Part shown: piece after piece, positions 1-6,288 of the stretch | Numbering within the stretch: position 1 is the first letter of the stretch | Layout: every line of letters begins with the position of its first letter | NCBI GenBank assembly: GCA_001986395.2 | Contig: MQVO02000208.1 | Span: 1 to 14,566, forward strand | From: Irpex lacteus | Lineage: Eukaryota > Basidiomycota > Agaricomycetes > Polyporales > Irpicaceae | DNA: 14,566 nt | Direction: 5' to 3' | Position numbers and translations under genes: made by a program | Notes under the pieces: model-generated | Database searches by the model: none | What the model saw: only the letters and a program-made list of their open reading frames with translations | Told to the model about the DNA's origin: nothing

Positions 1-93
1 TTTATTTAATTATAAGACTCTTTTTAATTCTATTCTTTTATTAATACCCGGCTTTATTCTTAAATCCACAATCATCTTGTTTATTTTGGAGGA

Positions 94-419
94 TTAGCGT
101 AAAGTAGAGTAAAGAAAGATAAGAACAGTTAAAATGTGACACCCAAAGAACAATTCATCTGTTTCTTCAATAGCACCTTCTATCTTTTTAGGACAGTTAT
201 TCAATTTATTACCCCAAAAAACTAGTTAGAATTAATTCATCCGGTAAAGCGACCCTAGTTTTTTGGGTTGAGTCGCTGAACAGCTATAGGTGTAGGTATA
301 TTATGAAATACATTGTTTCAACTAACTAGTACCCAACCAACACCTAGTGCAATAAATACTGTAACAGCTAGTGAAGTAGGAGATTTACTATTAGCTGATC
401 CTATTTGTAAGCCTTTACT
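94..419 (-). pseudogene. Unrecognised membrane-protein ORF remnant split by a palindrome
   Basis: I do not recognise this gene. On the minus strand an open stretch (419 to about 268) encodes a hydrophobic segment with the run VFIALGVGWVLVSW, where the last W is a TGA (318-320), so it is open only under table 4. It enters the palindrome at 212-267 and stops there. Beyond the palindrome a second open stretch (211 to 94) contains IEGAIEETDELFFG and ends at TAA. A further piece upstream (about 466-420) is open in another frame and would join with one frameshift. The layout suggests one membrane protein interrupted by the inserted element, but continuity across the palindrome is inferred and no family can be named. 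Confidence 0.3.
212..267. repeat. Palindromic element, short form with variant core
   Basis: The ends are CCCCAAAAAACTAGTTAG on the left and CTAGTTTTTTGGG on the right, forming a stem. The loop side carries ATCCGGTAAAGCGAC instead of the usual simple loop, so it resembles the short form with a small substitution in the core. It sits inside an open reading stretch on the minus strand. Confidence 0.85.
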
Positions 420-465
420 CCCCTTTACGAAGTGCTAAATCAATTGATTTTAGATTCTGAGCTCC

Positions 466-512
466 CCCCAAAAAAACTAGTTAGAATTAATTCTAATTCC
501 TAGTTTTTTGGG
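466..512. repeat. Palindromic element, short form (47 bp)
   Basis: Imperfect palindrome with ends CCCCAAAAAAACTAG and CTAGTTTTTTGGG and a GAATTAATTC centre. It differs by about one base from the copies at 5344 and 7252. A LAGLIDADG endonuclease tail starts immediately to its right, so it probably interrupts an intron ORF. Confidence 0.9.
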
Positions 513-516
513 ATGT

Positions 517-663
517 ATAGAAATTTTTAATAATAAACAACATCTTACAGATAAAGGGTTAAATGAAATAGTTTATTTAAAATCTATACTTAATTTATAT
601 AAGAGCAGCCGGACCGCCGGACTGATTGGATTTTTGCGGTTACTGACTTTAGCAGAAAAATAA
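517..663 (+). pseudogene. LAGLIDADG homing endonuclease, C-terminal remnant
   Basis: The open frame begins right after the palindrome and reads IEIFNNKQHLTDKGLNEIV, then LKSILNLYKS. This matches the recurrent segment in LAGLIDADG_1 intron endonucleases (NNKEHLT..GL..I..IKASLN.GL) near the end of each repeat. Similarity stops around base 600, where a GC-rich stretch (603-632) interrupts, and the frame ends at TAA 661-663. No catalytic LAGLIDADG helix is present, so this is a fragment of an intron-encoded DNA endonuclease cut on the left by a palindromic element. The host intron cannot be identified. Confidence 0.55.
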
Positions 664-931
664 AACAAATGCGTTACGAAGAAGCCTGCTTACAAAGTAA
701 TGGAAAAGAACTTGATGCCTTCCTTTTTTTTATAAAAAAAAAGGGAAGTAGAGAATGATATTGTGGATTTATTTGAAAAAAAACGGTGTGATTAGTAATG
801 AGGATGCTAAAACAAGGAAACAGCAAATAAAACGTAACGAATCCATGTGCCAGAATAATAGTAAAGAGATTAAATCTAAAATATTTAGCTCTTTAAAACA
901 GTTAAATGATATACGTAACAACAGAAAATAA
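606..931 (+). pseudogene. Unknown ORF remnant with hairpin insertion
   Basis: Not recognised. The first frame (606-758) contains FAVTDFSRKIKQMRYEEAC and then runs through the T/A hairpin at 719-745 as LFFIKKKG before a TGA. A middle frame contains ENDIVDLFEKK, and a third frame (788-931) has a charged Lys/Asn/Glu-rich tail ending NDIRNNRK and TAA. The three frames follow one another on one strand with charged, protein-like composition, so I read them as one ORF broken by two frameshifts: one at the hairpin, one at the eight-A run 776-783. It may be plasmid- or intron-derived; no function is assigned. Confidence 0.35.
719..745. repeat. T/A hairpin with CC/GG ends
   Basis: CC, eight T, AT, nine A, GGG. 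This is a member of the second hairpin family. Here it lies inside an open frame and would be translated as LFFIKKKG. Confidence 0.75.
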
Positions 932-972
932 GTATTAAGATAAAGCTATTGAAATTAATAGCCTTAATAAAC

Positions 973-989
973 CCCACCACCGTGGTGGG
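973..989. repeat. GC-rich hairpin
   Basis: CCCACCAC and GTGGTGGG form a perfect 8-bp stem around one C in otherwise very AT-rich DNA. It is typical of mitochondrial GC clusters. It lies just past the end of the unknown ORF remnant at 931. Confidence 0.8.
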
Positions 990-1065
990 CGATAAATAAT
1001 TTAATGTGTTACTAATTTTCTTTTTATTTATTAAAATTTTAGAACCCCCTTTTTTGGCTACATAA

Positions 1066-1265
1066 GAATCTAAAGTTAATGAGACTCAATCTACTAAATC
1101 TGATGTGATTGTTCATCCTAGAGAAGAAGTTAAAACTGAGGGGAAGTTAATAGTGAAGCTAAATCAGAGGTTAAATTGAAGGTGAACAAATCGAAGAAAC
1201 TTACAGAGTTGAACTACATCAAGTACGTGCGAGGGGAGTTCTTAAGCATAAGGTATTCTATCTAG
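1066..1265 (+). pseudogene. Unknown charged ORF with a G-run frameshift
   Basis: Not recognised. The frame from 1066 contains NETQSTKSDVIVHPREEVK. At the GGGG run 1140-1143 it leaves a meaningful frame; adding one G restores a Lys/Glu-rich continuation (EVNSEAKSEVKLKVNKSKK, then LNYIKYVRGEFLSIRYSI) to TAG 1263-1265. The protein-like continuation supports a one-base deletion, real or from sequencing. The stop codon lies within a hairpin (TATCTAG 1259-1265 with CTAGATA 1273-1279), which could be a transcript-end or processing structure. There is no ATG near the 5' end, so the start is missing or non-standard. Confidence 0.35.
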
Positions 1266-1394
1266 ACAGACACTAGATAAGAATAAAATTTTATTGGAAG
1301 GATAGCAAGTTCGCACCTGTTGATTCTTAGTGGTTTGGGCCACGGAAACCGTCTTATTCTAATGTAAACCCTAACCCACTTTCATACACTAGCC

Positions 1395-1426
1395 TCCCTT
1401 TATTTCCTTTTTATTAAAAAAGGGGT
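1395..1426. repeat. T/A hairpin at the edge of the nad5 remnant
   Basis: CCCTTTATTTCC plus a T-run pairs with AAAAAAGGGG; same family as 719-745. nad5-like similarity on the minus strand ends exactly here, suggesting the hairpin marks an insertion or breakpoint. Confidence 0.65.
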
Positions 1427-2133
1427 AAAGTATATTCAGTTTCAATAAAGGAATTAGTATGTGGGAACCCCATAGTTAAATTAAATACAACATTATCTCT
1501 ATCATAACCTAATAATATACTAAATATAGTTAAAATAGACAAAGGTATTGTCATATTAGTACTTTAATGTTTATGTCCATATAGACATTTATTCCCACGT
1601 GGATTATTATATAATGTTAAATATTATACTCTTAATGAATATATTGCTGTGAATGTAGCTGATGCTGTAGTAATATAAGACATATATATCCACATACAGT
1701 ACAAATTCCATATAATGATTATAATTATCTGAACTATAGTAACCTCTTAGACCAGGCAAAGGGATTAAAGGCTATTAACATAGTAGTATTACTAATTGAT
1801 AAATATTCTATTAATACTCCAAATTTACGCATATATTGAGTTTCTGACATATATAACCAGCTGACAGAAATAAAAATGCTTTAAAGAAAGCATGACAATA
1901 CCCCAAAAACACTAGTAATTATAAATAATTCTAACTAGTTTTTTTGGAAGAAGAGAGATTACTAAAACATATGCACTTACCCTTATAGCTAACATCATCA
2001 TGCTTAATTGAGAGATAATAGATAAAGCTATTACTCTTTTTATATCATTAAATACTACTGCTATTAAACCACTTATATATGTAGTAAACCCAGCTAATCA
2101 TAATATAACTAATCATACCAATAAAAATACACT
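1425..2133 (-). pseudogene. nad5: nad5 internal and C-terminal remnant (NADH dehydrogenase subunit 5)
   Basis: ND5 is a proton-pumping membrane subunit of respiratory complex I. Reading on the minus strand, the remnant shows FNDIKRVIALSIISQLSMM (known family signature NDLKRVIAYST.SQ), then HAFFKAFLFLSAGY, then SETQYMRKFG, then PFAWSKRLL (for PF..G.YSK), then NNPRGNKCLYGHKH, then TIPLSILTIFSILLGY and GFPHTNSFIETEYTLP. The order matches ND5. It is broken by the palindrome at 1901-1947, by several frameshifts (1750-1860 and around 1690), and by in-frame TAA codons, one at a position where GAA would give HES. Two TGA codons before LAG are read as Trp. The ND5 N-terminus is absent, and a decayed palindrome (2124-2164) abuts the left edge. 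This copy looks non-functional. Confidence 0.75.
1901..1947. repeat. Palindromic element inside nad5
   Basis: CCCCAAAAACACTAGTAA at the left and CTAGTTTTTTTGG at the right. It is slightly decayed relative to other short copies. nad5 similarity is present on both sides (SAYVLVISLLP before it, HAFFKAF after it on the minus strand). Confidence 0.8.
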
Positions 2134-2164
2134 AGGAATTAGAAATAATTCTTAGCGTTTTTTT
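2124..2164. repeat. Decayed palindromic element, inverted orientation
   Basis: ACTAGGAATTAGAAATAATT followed by CTTAGCGTTTTTTT matches the reverse complement of the short form, with the CCC/GGG tips lost. It lies at the upstream edge of the nad5 remnant. Confidence 0.6.
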
Positions 2165-2206
2165 ATTATTTTATTGTGTATACTTTTTTATAACTTTTTA
2201 TTTTAT

Positions 2207-2332
2207 TTATTCATTTGTTGAATCAGTTGTAGGTTTAGCTGATTTATCAGCACTAGGACTAGTAGATTCTGTCGCAGCTGGATTAGAGGTATCTGTAGTA
2301 GTGTTAGGTTTAGGTACAGAATCCTTATAGGC
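2207..2332 (-). other. Small Ser/Thr/Pro-rich open frame
   Basis: Stop-to-stop frame of 41 residues dominated by Thr, Ser, Pro and Ala (PNTTTDTSNPAATESTSPS), ending at TAA 2207-2209. Such low-complexity runs occur as tails or linkers. There is no start codon or recognisable domain, and it may be chance or a C-terminal remnant of a plasmid-type protein. Confidence 0.2.
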
Positions 2333-2370
2333 TTAATAAAAAAAAGAGATAATGGATTAAGAAATTTATT

Positions 2371-2443
2371 AGTATCTTATTGGACTCGAACCAATATAAT
2401 ATGTTTCGTAAACATATACTACTACCAATTAAGCTAAAGATAC
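2371..2443 (-). tRNA. trnR: tRNA-Arg (anticodon ACG)
   Basis: Full cloverleaf on the minus strand: acceptor GTATCTT/AAGATAC (7 of 7), D arm GCT/AGT with TTGGTA in the loop, anticodon stem TATGT/ACATA with loop TTACGAA, T stem ATTGG/CCAAT with loop TTCGAGT. ACG reads the CGN arginine box, which the cob and endonuclease segment at 6.1-6.9 kb uses. It looks intact. Confidence 0.93.
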
Positions 2444-2476
2444 TCAACTCTAATTTAAATAAATAAATAAATTTTT

Positions 2477-2494
2477 GAGGACGTGAGCGTCCTC
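2477..2494. repeat. GC-rich hairpin next to tRNA-Arg
   Basis: GAGGACG and CGTCCTC form a perfect 7-bp stem with a TGAG loop. It lies 34 bases upstream of tRNA-Arg in the sense of that gene. It could be a GC cluster or a processing structure. Confidence 0.75.
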
Positions 2495-2499
2495 CTCCC

Positions 2500-2968
2500 G
2501 GCTCTAACGTTTAGCACAAATCTAAGATATTCTTTTTTATTTAATACATAGATATAAATAAGCTTGTAAGCAAAATATATTCCTTTTCCGTGTATATTAT
2601 TTGCTTACATAGCTTACACTATGGATTGCTTTAATAAATTTTTTTTACTGAAACATGATAAACACCAATATCTGTGGCAGCTTGTCTTACTAGGGTAGAT
2701 AGTCTATTCGTTTGTGAAAACATTTGTGACTTCCCTTTTTTTTATTAAAAAAAAAAGGATAGAGTGTGCCTTAGCAAGACTATACTTAAGCATACGAGCC
2801 CTATCTTTTTCCTTTAATTCTTCGGAACGATTATGGTTACTCTCACTAATTTTAGCTCTACCCTCTTCAGATAAAGTATGAACTTTAGTATAATAGGCTT
2901 CTTTCATCTTAGCTATAGTCTATTTAAAATTTAGTATAACCTAAAGAGCTTCCTGCTTTTTTTAAAGT
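2500..2968 (-). pseudogene. GIY-YIG-type homing endonuclease, C-terminal remnant
   Basis: On the minus strand the sequence reads AGSSLGYTKF, matching the GSSLGxKHxxET region that follows the catalytic domain in GIY-YIG intron endonucleases. After a frameshift comes TIAKMKEAYYTKVHTLSEEG and RAKISESNHNRSEE, the repeated NUMOD3-type DNA-binding pattern (open 2907 to 2704). The T/A hairpin at 2731-2758 is translated within it. In another frame follows VRQAATDIGVYHVSVKK, a NUMOD1-like helix-turn-helix, then stops, then GKGIYFAYK. The GIY and YIG catalytic segment is missing, and a palindrome (2977-3042) lies at the upstream edge. It would have promoted intron homing; this copy is dead. Confidence 0.6.
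2731..2758. repeat. T/A hairpin inside the GIY-YIG remnant
   Basis: CCC, a T-run, ATT, a run of ten A and GG, of the same family as 719-745 and 10323-10346. On the minus strand it is translated as ILFFLIKKR in the middle of the NUMOD region. Confidence 0.75.
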
Positions 2969-2976
2969 ATTCTACT

Positions 2977-3042
2977 AAAAAAAACTAGGACCCAGCCCAC
3001 AAAGTGGATTGGATTGTGGACAGAAATAATTAGTTTTTTTGG
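2977..3042. repeat. Palindromic element, variant core
   Basis: AAAAAAAACTAGG at the left and AATAATTAGTTTTTTTGG at the right, the reverse-oriented ends of the long form. The usual AT palindrome core is replaced by CCCAGCCCACAAAGTGGATT and following bases. It abuts the GIY-YIG remnant. Confidence 0.7.
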
Positions 3043-3106
3043 AGTTTAGAAAAAGGGCTTTATCTTAAAATCATTTACTTTTCAGCTTATGATAGAATGT
3101 TCTAGT

Positions 3107-3247
3107 TTAAGCACTATTGAAACGATAACAAGTAACATAGCTTGATGTGTATAGAGCTAAACCAATACTTTGAATTTGATTACAATTATTTATAATAGGT
3201 GTTGCAGATGATCCTGTTATGCTTGTATTAAGGCTTAAGTTAAAATG
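3107..3247 (-). pseudogene. Possible nad6 remnant
   Basis: A minus-strand frame reads NQIQSIGLALYTSSYV, which resembles the ND6 segment QSLGxxLYTxxxxxF that precedes the last membrane helix of this complex I subunit. Upstream residues are consistent with a variable, polar ND6 linker (LNTSITGSSATPIINN). After YV the similarity is lost and the frame ends at TAA 3107-3109. The flanking stretches to 3417 and to 3043 contain short open pieces without clear identity. The assignment rests on one short motif, so it is tentative. Confidence 0.35.
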
Positions 3248-3417
3248 ATTTAGATCTTTACCTTACTCTGTGATGTATGAGCCTAGGAAAAGGGTTCCTG
3301 TTTTATTATTATTAGTTAAGTAAGAGTTTGAAACATGTTACCCTCAGCTCCGTGTTCAGAAGAGGAATAACTTGAATTTACAATTAGAATAGTGTAAATA
3401 ATCAATTTAACCATAAC

Positions 3418-3494
3418 CCTAAAAAACTAATTAATTATCCCGGTATTATTAAAATTTAATTAAATTAAATTTTAATTAGAGCCTAGTTTTTTTG
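3418..3494. repeat. Palindromic element, long form
   Basis: CCCTAAAAAACTAATTAATT at the left, the inner 27-base palindrome TTAAAATTTAATT-A-AATTAAATTTTAA, then AGAGCCTAGTTTTTTTG. The linker reads ATCCCGGTATTATT where other long copies have ATCCGCAATTATT. Confidence 0.85.
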
Positions 3495-3556
3495 TTGAGG
3501 AATGGTAGGAGTAAATAAAAATACATTAATGATCCTCCCAAATTAAAAATAAATAA

Positions 3557-3572
3557 ACCCTCGTCCGAGGGT
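3557..3572. repeat. GC-rich hairpin
   Basis: ACCCTCG and CGAGGGT form a perfect 7-bp stem around TC, in AT-rich DNA between the long palindrome at 3418 and the membrane-protein ORF at 3722. Confidence 0.75.
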
Positions 3573-3721
3573 AACTATATATAAATTTAATATCTGAACT
3601 AACAAAGAATATAACTTATATATTTAATTATCTTTTCTTTAAAATTATTTTTTTTTTATAAATAAATGATTAACAATACTATGGTTGTACTGGCACCATT
3701 CCATTTGGGGTCTATTTTTTA

Positions 3722-4054
3722 TTATTTTTTTATATCTAGCTCCTCAGATTTAAGCACTTTAATAATATGTTTAATTCTGTTAAAACTTAAATAATATTGA
3801 TAACAAGTAAAAATAAAGGCAAAAAATAAAGCTATATATAAAATGTAAATAGGATTATTTATATAACTGTTTGATAGTAATAATAAGAAACTAGTTCCAC
3901 CTAAAAATCTTAATGTTCTTATGAAAAATGTAGAATTTAATTTAATTAAATTATCAGGTAGTGTTGGAGTTGAATACCCTTTTTTTACCCCAATAATTAG
4001 CCTAGATAAAATACTGATTTGATTTAATTTTTGGATTTTATTTAATTTTTGCAT
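3722..4054 (-). CDS. Plasmid-associated small membrane protein, probably C-truncated
   Basis: 110 residues, ATG start at 4054. It resembles a family of uncharacterised membrane proteins found next to dpo genes in basidiomycete mitochondrial genomes and linear plasmids. The features I recognise are KGYSTPTLPDNLIK (25-38), a first hydrophobic stretch with RFLGGTSFLLLL (49-60), a second at about 67-85, and IKHIIKVLKSEELDIKK at the end. From memory of the family, that region is normally followed by a further soluble or membrane part, so the stop after DIKK suggests truncation. The reading frame itself is undamaged. No function is known for the family; association with plasmid maintenance is inference from its usual neighbour, the polymerase, here at 12-13 kb. 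Confidence 0.6.
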   Translation of the reverse strand: MQKLNKIQKLNQISILSRLIIGVKKGYSTPTLPDNLIKLNSTFFIRTLRFLGGTSFLLLLSNSYINNPIYILYIALFFAFIFTCYQYYLSFNRIKHIIKVLKSEELDIKK

Positions 4055-4429
4055 AATATTTATGAAATTAAATATACTACTAAAAATCTATATATAAAAT
4101 TTTTATTTTTATACATAAATAAAGATAGTATTAATGTACTTAGATAATTAAAATTTTTATACTTAGCTTCTTTCCTTTTTTTAATAAAAAGGTATATACT
4201 TAAAAATAGTTAATTATCATTTAACAATCCACTTAAGAAATAATATACATACGTTTTATTTTTTTCTCAGGTCCTGATAATTAAGTGTTTTATAAATAAG
4301 ATACAATATTTATGAATGTTAATATACTACACTAAAATAATTATTTTATTATTTTGTATCTCAATTAATAATAGTGCTTCTTTTAAGATTTCAATTTTAT
4401 ATTATTTTAATATTTCCTAAATCCCCTGA
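4055..4429. other. AT-rich intergenic stretch with a short direct repeat
   Basis: No gene is visible. The segment TATTTATGAAATTAAATATA (from 4058) recurs in diverged form at 4307 (TATTTATGAATGTTAATATA), so one part looks duplicated. A T/A hairpin lies at about 4172-4193. Confidence 0.4.
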
Positions 4430-4500
4430 TGCGAGTTAATGTAATGGAAAGCATAAGAGCCTGGTAAGCTCATAGAGTATATCCAATTCAGACACTCTAT
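4430..4500 (+). pseudogene. tRNA-like sequence with degenerate 3' half
   Basis: TGCGAGTTAATGTAATGG followed by AAAGCATAAGAGC, a CTGGTAA loop and GCTC looks like the acceptor 5' strand, D arm and anticodon arm of a mitochondrial tRNA; the triplet would be GGT (Thr). No T arm with a TTC loop follows, and the 3' acceptor strand does not pair; instead ATAGAGT and ACTCTAT make a separate 7-bp hairpin (4473-4501). Probably a tRNA whose 3' half was replaced. Confidence 0.35.
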
Positions 4501-4520
4501 TCTTTCTTCTTTAATTATAA

Positions 4521-4667
4521 TTAATTTCTTTTGGTTAGTAACCTTTGTGGAACGATAGTGGAACCTTGGTCCCCACCTTCCCCACCTTCACCACCTTCAT
4601 CTATTTCCTTACGTGCCTCTATTTCGATTTTACCATACCTCGAGTCATTACCTGAGCCATGAATTAG
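4521..4667 (-). other. Short open frame with Gly-Glu repeats
   Basis: Not recognised. A 48-residue stop-to-stop frame reads KIEIEARKEIDEGGEGGEGG then DQGSTIVPQRLLTKRN. The GGE repeat comes from three near-identical 9-base units on the plus strand (4571-4597, CCCCACCTT twice, then CACCACCTT). A lysine-rich open stretch on the same strand upstream (to about 4790) could belong to it through one stop. It may be an expressed acidic tail or a chance reading of a tandem repeat. Confidence 0.25.
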
Positions 4668-4792
4668 TTACCTAACACATTTAGTTAAAATAGCTTTAAG
4701 GTGTTCCCGACAATTTGATAGTTTTTAGCAATAGGTTTCCTTTTGCTAGAGGCCAAGTAAAGTTTCTCACACCTTACCCTAAATCTTACCTT

Positions 4793-5050
4793 TTAATTAA
4801 TCTCTAAAGCAACACTATAAAAATATAATCCTTTATACTCTTTATGAGTATCTAAATACCTGCTAATTGTTTTAGCACTCATTTTTAATTCTTTAGTTGC
4901 TTCTAATTTAGAACTAAAAGTAGGTTTATTATCATTTAGCAATATAAATTTATTGTTAACACTTTTGTATACCCATACAGAAACAGTTTAATTAACAGCC
5001 TTTTTAATATTATTTAATAATAAATCTTTTTCTGCTTTGTTTAACCCTTC
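4793..5050 (-). pseudogene. Intron homing endonuclease tail (NUMOD1-like DNA-binding domain)
   Basis: Minus-strand frame: GLNKAEKDLLLNNIKKAVN, a TAA, then VSVWVYKS, KPTFSSKLEATKELKMSAKT, then SRYLDTHKEYKGLYFYS. The VWVY...F.S..EA...L..S..TI..YLDT.K.YKG.YFYS pattern is the C-terminal DNA-binding module of fungal mitochondrial GIY-YIG and LAGLIDADG endonucleases. Normally it contacts the homing site flank. The catalytic part is absent, and the frame upstream ends in a run of C that begins a decayed palindrome (5050-5099). With the internal TAA this is a dead remnant. Confidence 0.6.
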
Positions 5051-5099
5051 CCCCCAAATTTAATTTATTTTTAGTTTTTGCTACTTTTTTTGGGGTGGG
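5050..5099. repeat. Decayed palindromic element
   Basis: CCCCCCAAATTTAATTTATT at one side and CTACTTTTTTTGGGGTGGG at the other recall the family ends, but pairing is poor. It lies at the upstream edge of the endonuclease tail, as other copies do. Confidence 0.35.
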
Positions 5100-5238
5100 A
5101 CTGGCAAACAGACTCTAACTGGTAAATGTGGCTAATGTAATGTAATATGTTCTACTCTTGATTAATTTATATCCTCTAACTAAACTCTTCTCTTTATTTT
5201 TATTTTGGCTCCCCACAAAGAATAATTTTATTCTTTAT

Positions 5239-5440
5239 TTAGTTAAGTTCAATAGCATCCTTTAGGTAGCTTTATGTTAGCACACAGAATACTAAGCTTG
5301 AGTTAAACTTACTGCTAGTTCTAGACCAACTAGTCCAACAAATCCCCAAAAAAACTAGTTAGAATTATTTCTAATTCCTAGTTTTTTGGGTTAAGCGTAT
5401 GGAATTAGTAAAAGATTAATATAAAATAAATTAAATAAAA
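5239..5440 (-). pseudogene. atp6: atp6 3' end, interrupted (ATP synthase subunit a)
   Basis: Subunit a forms the proton half-channels of the ATP synthase membrane sector. Minus strand: FYINLLLIPYA precedes the palindrome at 5344-5390, then GLVGLELAVSLTQA, a frameshift, VFCVLT, a TAA, SYLKDAIELN and stop 5241-5239. The last helix of subunit a normally reads about LELAVSLIQAYVF..L...YLKDAI.LH, so both sides and the C-terminus are clear. The damage is a palindrome insertion, a missing base at the TQA-Y junction and one nonsense codon. Only the last two helices are here; everything upstream is missing. This copy cannot function. Confidence 0.75.
5344..5390. repeat. Palindromic element, short form, inside atp6
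   Basis: 47 bp with ends CCCCAAAAAAACTAG and CTAGTTTTTTGGG. It is identical in sequence and orientation to 7252-7298, so the two are perfect direct repeats 1.9 kb apart. A lone right end (GTTTTTTTGGG, 5441-5451) follows shortly after. Confidence 0.95.
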
Positions 5441-5442
5441 GT

Positions 5443-5740
5443 TTTTTTGGGAGAACTATTTAAAATTAATACCATTTTTCTTTTCTTTTAATTTTATTTT
5501 AAATAAAAAGTAAGATAAATTATTTAGGGGAGAGGACCTGACATGTAAACAATTGATACTCTAACCAATAATCGGAAACTAGAAATCAGGGATTAGTATT
5601 GCATAATAAATTCAAATGAGTTGGTACAAAAGAGATAAATTAAATTTATTTATAGAGGAGATATAAGAATAATAAAAAGAAATAATTTGTTTTATTTTAT
5701 ATATAAAAAAAGGATAAAGGGAAGGGTAAAGGGGAGTATA
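5443..5740. other. AT-rich stretch with a second copy of the atp8 5' region
   Basis: ATTAATACCATTTTTCTTTT at 5465-5484 is identical to 8609-8628 in atp8 (codons for LIPFFF), so a short atp8 piece is duplicated here. It too lies just after a palindrome right end. The rest to 5740 is AT-rich with a purine-rich tail (5706-5735) related to the T/A hairpins; no gene is seen. Confidence 0.45.
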
Positions 5741-5814
5741 ACTATCTCTTTCAACTGAAGAGGCTGACCATTAACTTAAATTTAAATTAGATTATAGCGT
5801 AACCAGTCTCTGAA
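5741..5814 (-). ncRNA. Group I intron core (R and S elements)
   Basis: On the minus strand CTTCAGAGACTGG (about 5815-5803) matches the R consensus (GUUCAGAGACUAGA), and AAGAGATAGT (5750-5741) matches the S consensus (AAGAUAUAGUC). GACT can pair with AGTT to form P7. The core lies downstream of the cob exon at 6076-6267 on the same strand, so it is probably the catalytic end of the intron that began right after that exon. The following cob exon is not found, so splicing in place is impossible. The segment between (5815-6075) is intron sequence with a hairpin insertion at 5950-5990. Confidence 0.5.
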
Positions 5815-6075
5815 GATTCCATAACAATAGACATTGAACTGTGTAAAATACCACAGATATTCTTAACATTTACCATAGAATGTTACTGCCTATCTCCTGA
5901 GATAATTTTATTTATATTTGTAGGAAGAGCATATAAAAATATATTTTTATTAATCTTTTTTTTATTAAAAAGGAGGGGGAGGACAAAAAAAAAGGAAGCA
6001 GGGACAGATATAGGTTTCGTATAATCTCTTTTGATCTCTACGAAATATTCCCGGAATATATGGACATTATGTTTA

Positions 6076-6267
6076 TCCAAGGAAAGCAATAGCCATCATA
6101 AGAACAAGGATGATTACACCAATAGACCATGGTAGAATCCGTGGAGCCTTGTATGATCCGTAGTATAGACCTCGAGCGATGTGTAGGTATACAAAGATGA
6201 AGAAGAATGAAGCTACATTAGCGTGGATGTATCGAATCAACCATCCGTAGTTTACGTCTCGCATAAT
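6076..6267 (-). CDS. cob: Internal exon of cob (cytochrome b)
   Basis: Cytochrome b is the haem-bearing core of complex III. This exon of 64 codons reads [46 protein letters not shown] and [10 protein letters not shown]; the HANVASFFF...[13 protein letters not shown] part contains a helix B haem-ligand His. By comparison with yeast cytochrome b it spans Ile68-Gly131, exactly between the common fungal intron sites near coding positions 201 and 393. Intron-like sequence lies on both sides: an endonuclease ORF upstream and a group I core downstream. No other cob exon is in the window. The exon is undamaged. CGA/CGT arginine codons and higher GC set it apart from nad3 and nad4. It is either a displaced exon or part of a transferred intron-exon block. 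Confidence 0.85.
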
Positions 6268-6288
6268 CGCAGGTGTTATAATAACTCG

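Noticed and set aside
3500..3550. Short minus-strand open piece (GGSLMYFYLLLPFLN)
   Set aside because: Hydrophobic, but too short to assign to any subunit next to the long palindrome.
5524..5592. tRNA-Val-like sequence on the minus strand (TTGGTTAGAGTATCAATTG, then TTTACAT)
   Set aside because: The D-loop and anticodon-loop resemble a tRNA-Val, but the anticodon stem does not pair and no T arm or acceptor partner is found.
5883..6089. Minus-strand open frame of 68 codons
   Set aside because: It overlaps the cob exon in another frame and runs through intron and hairpin sequence; composition is not protein-like for a real gene.
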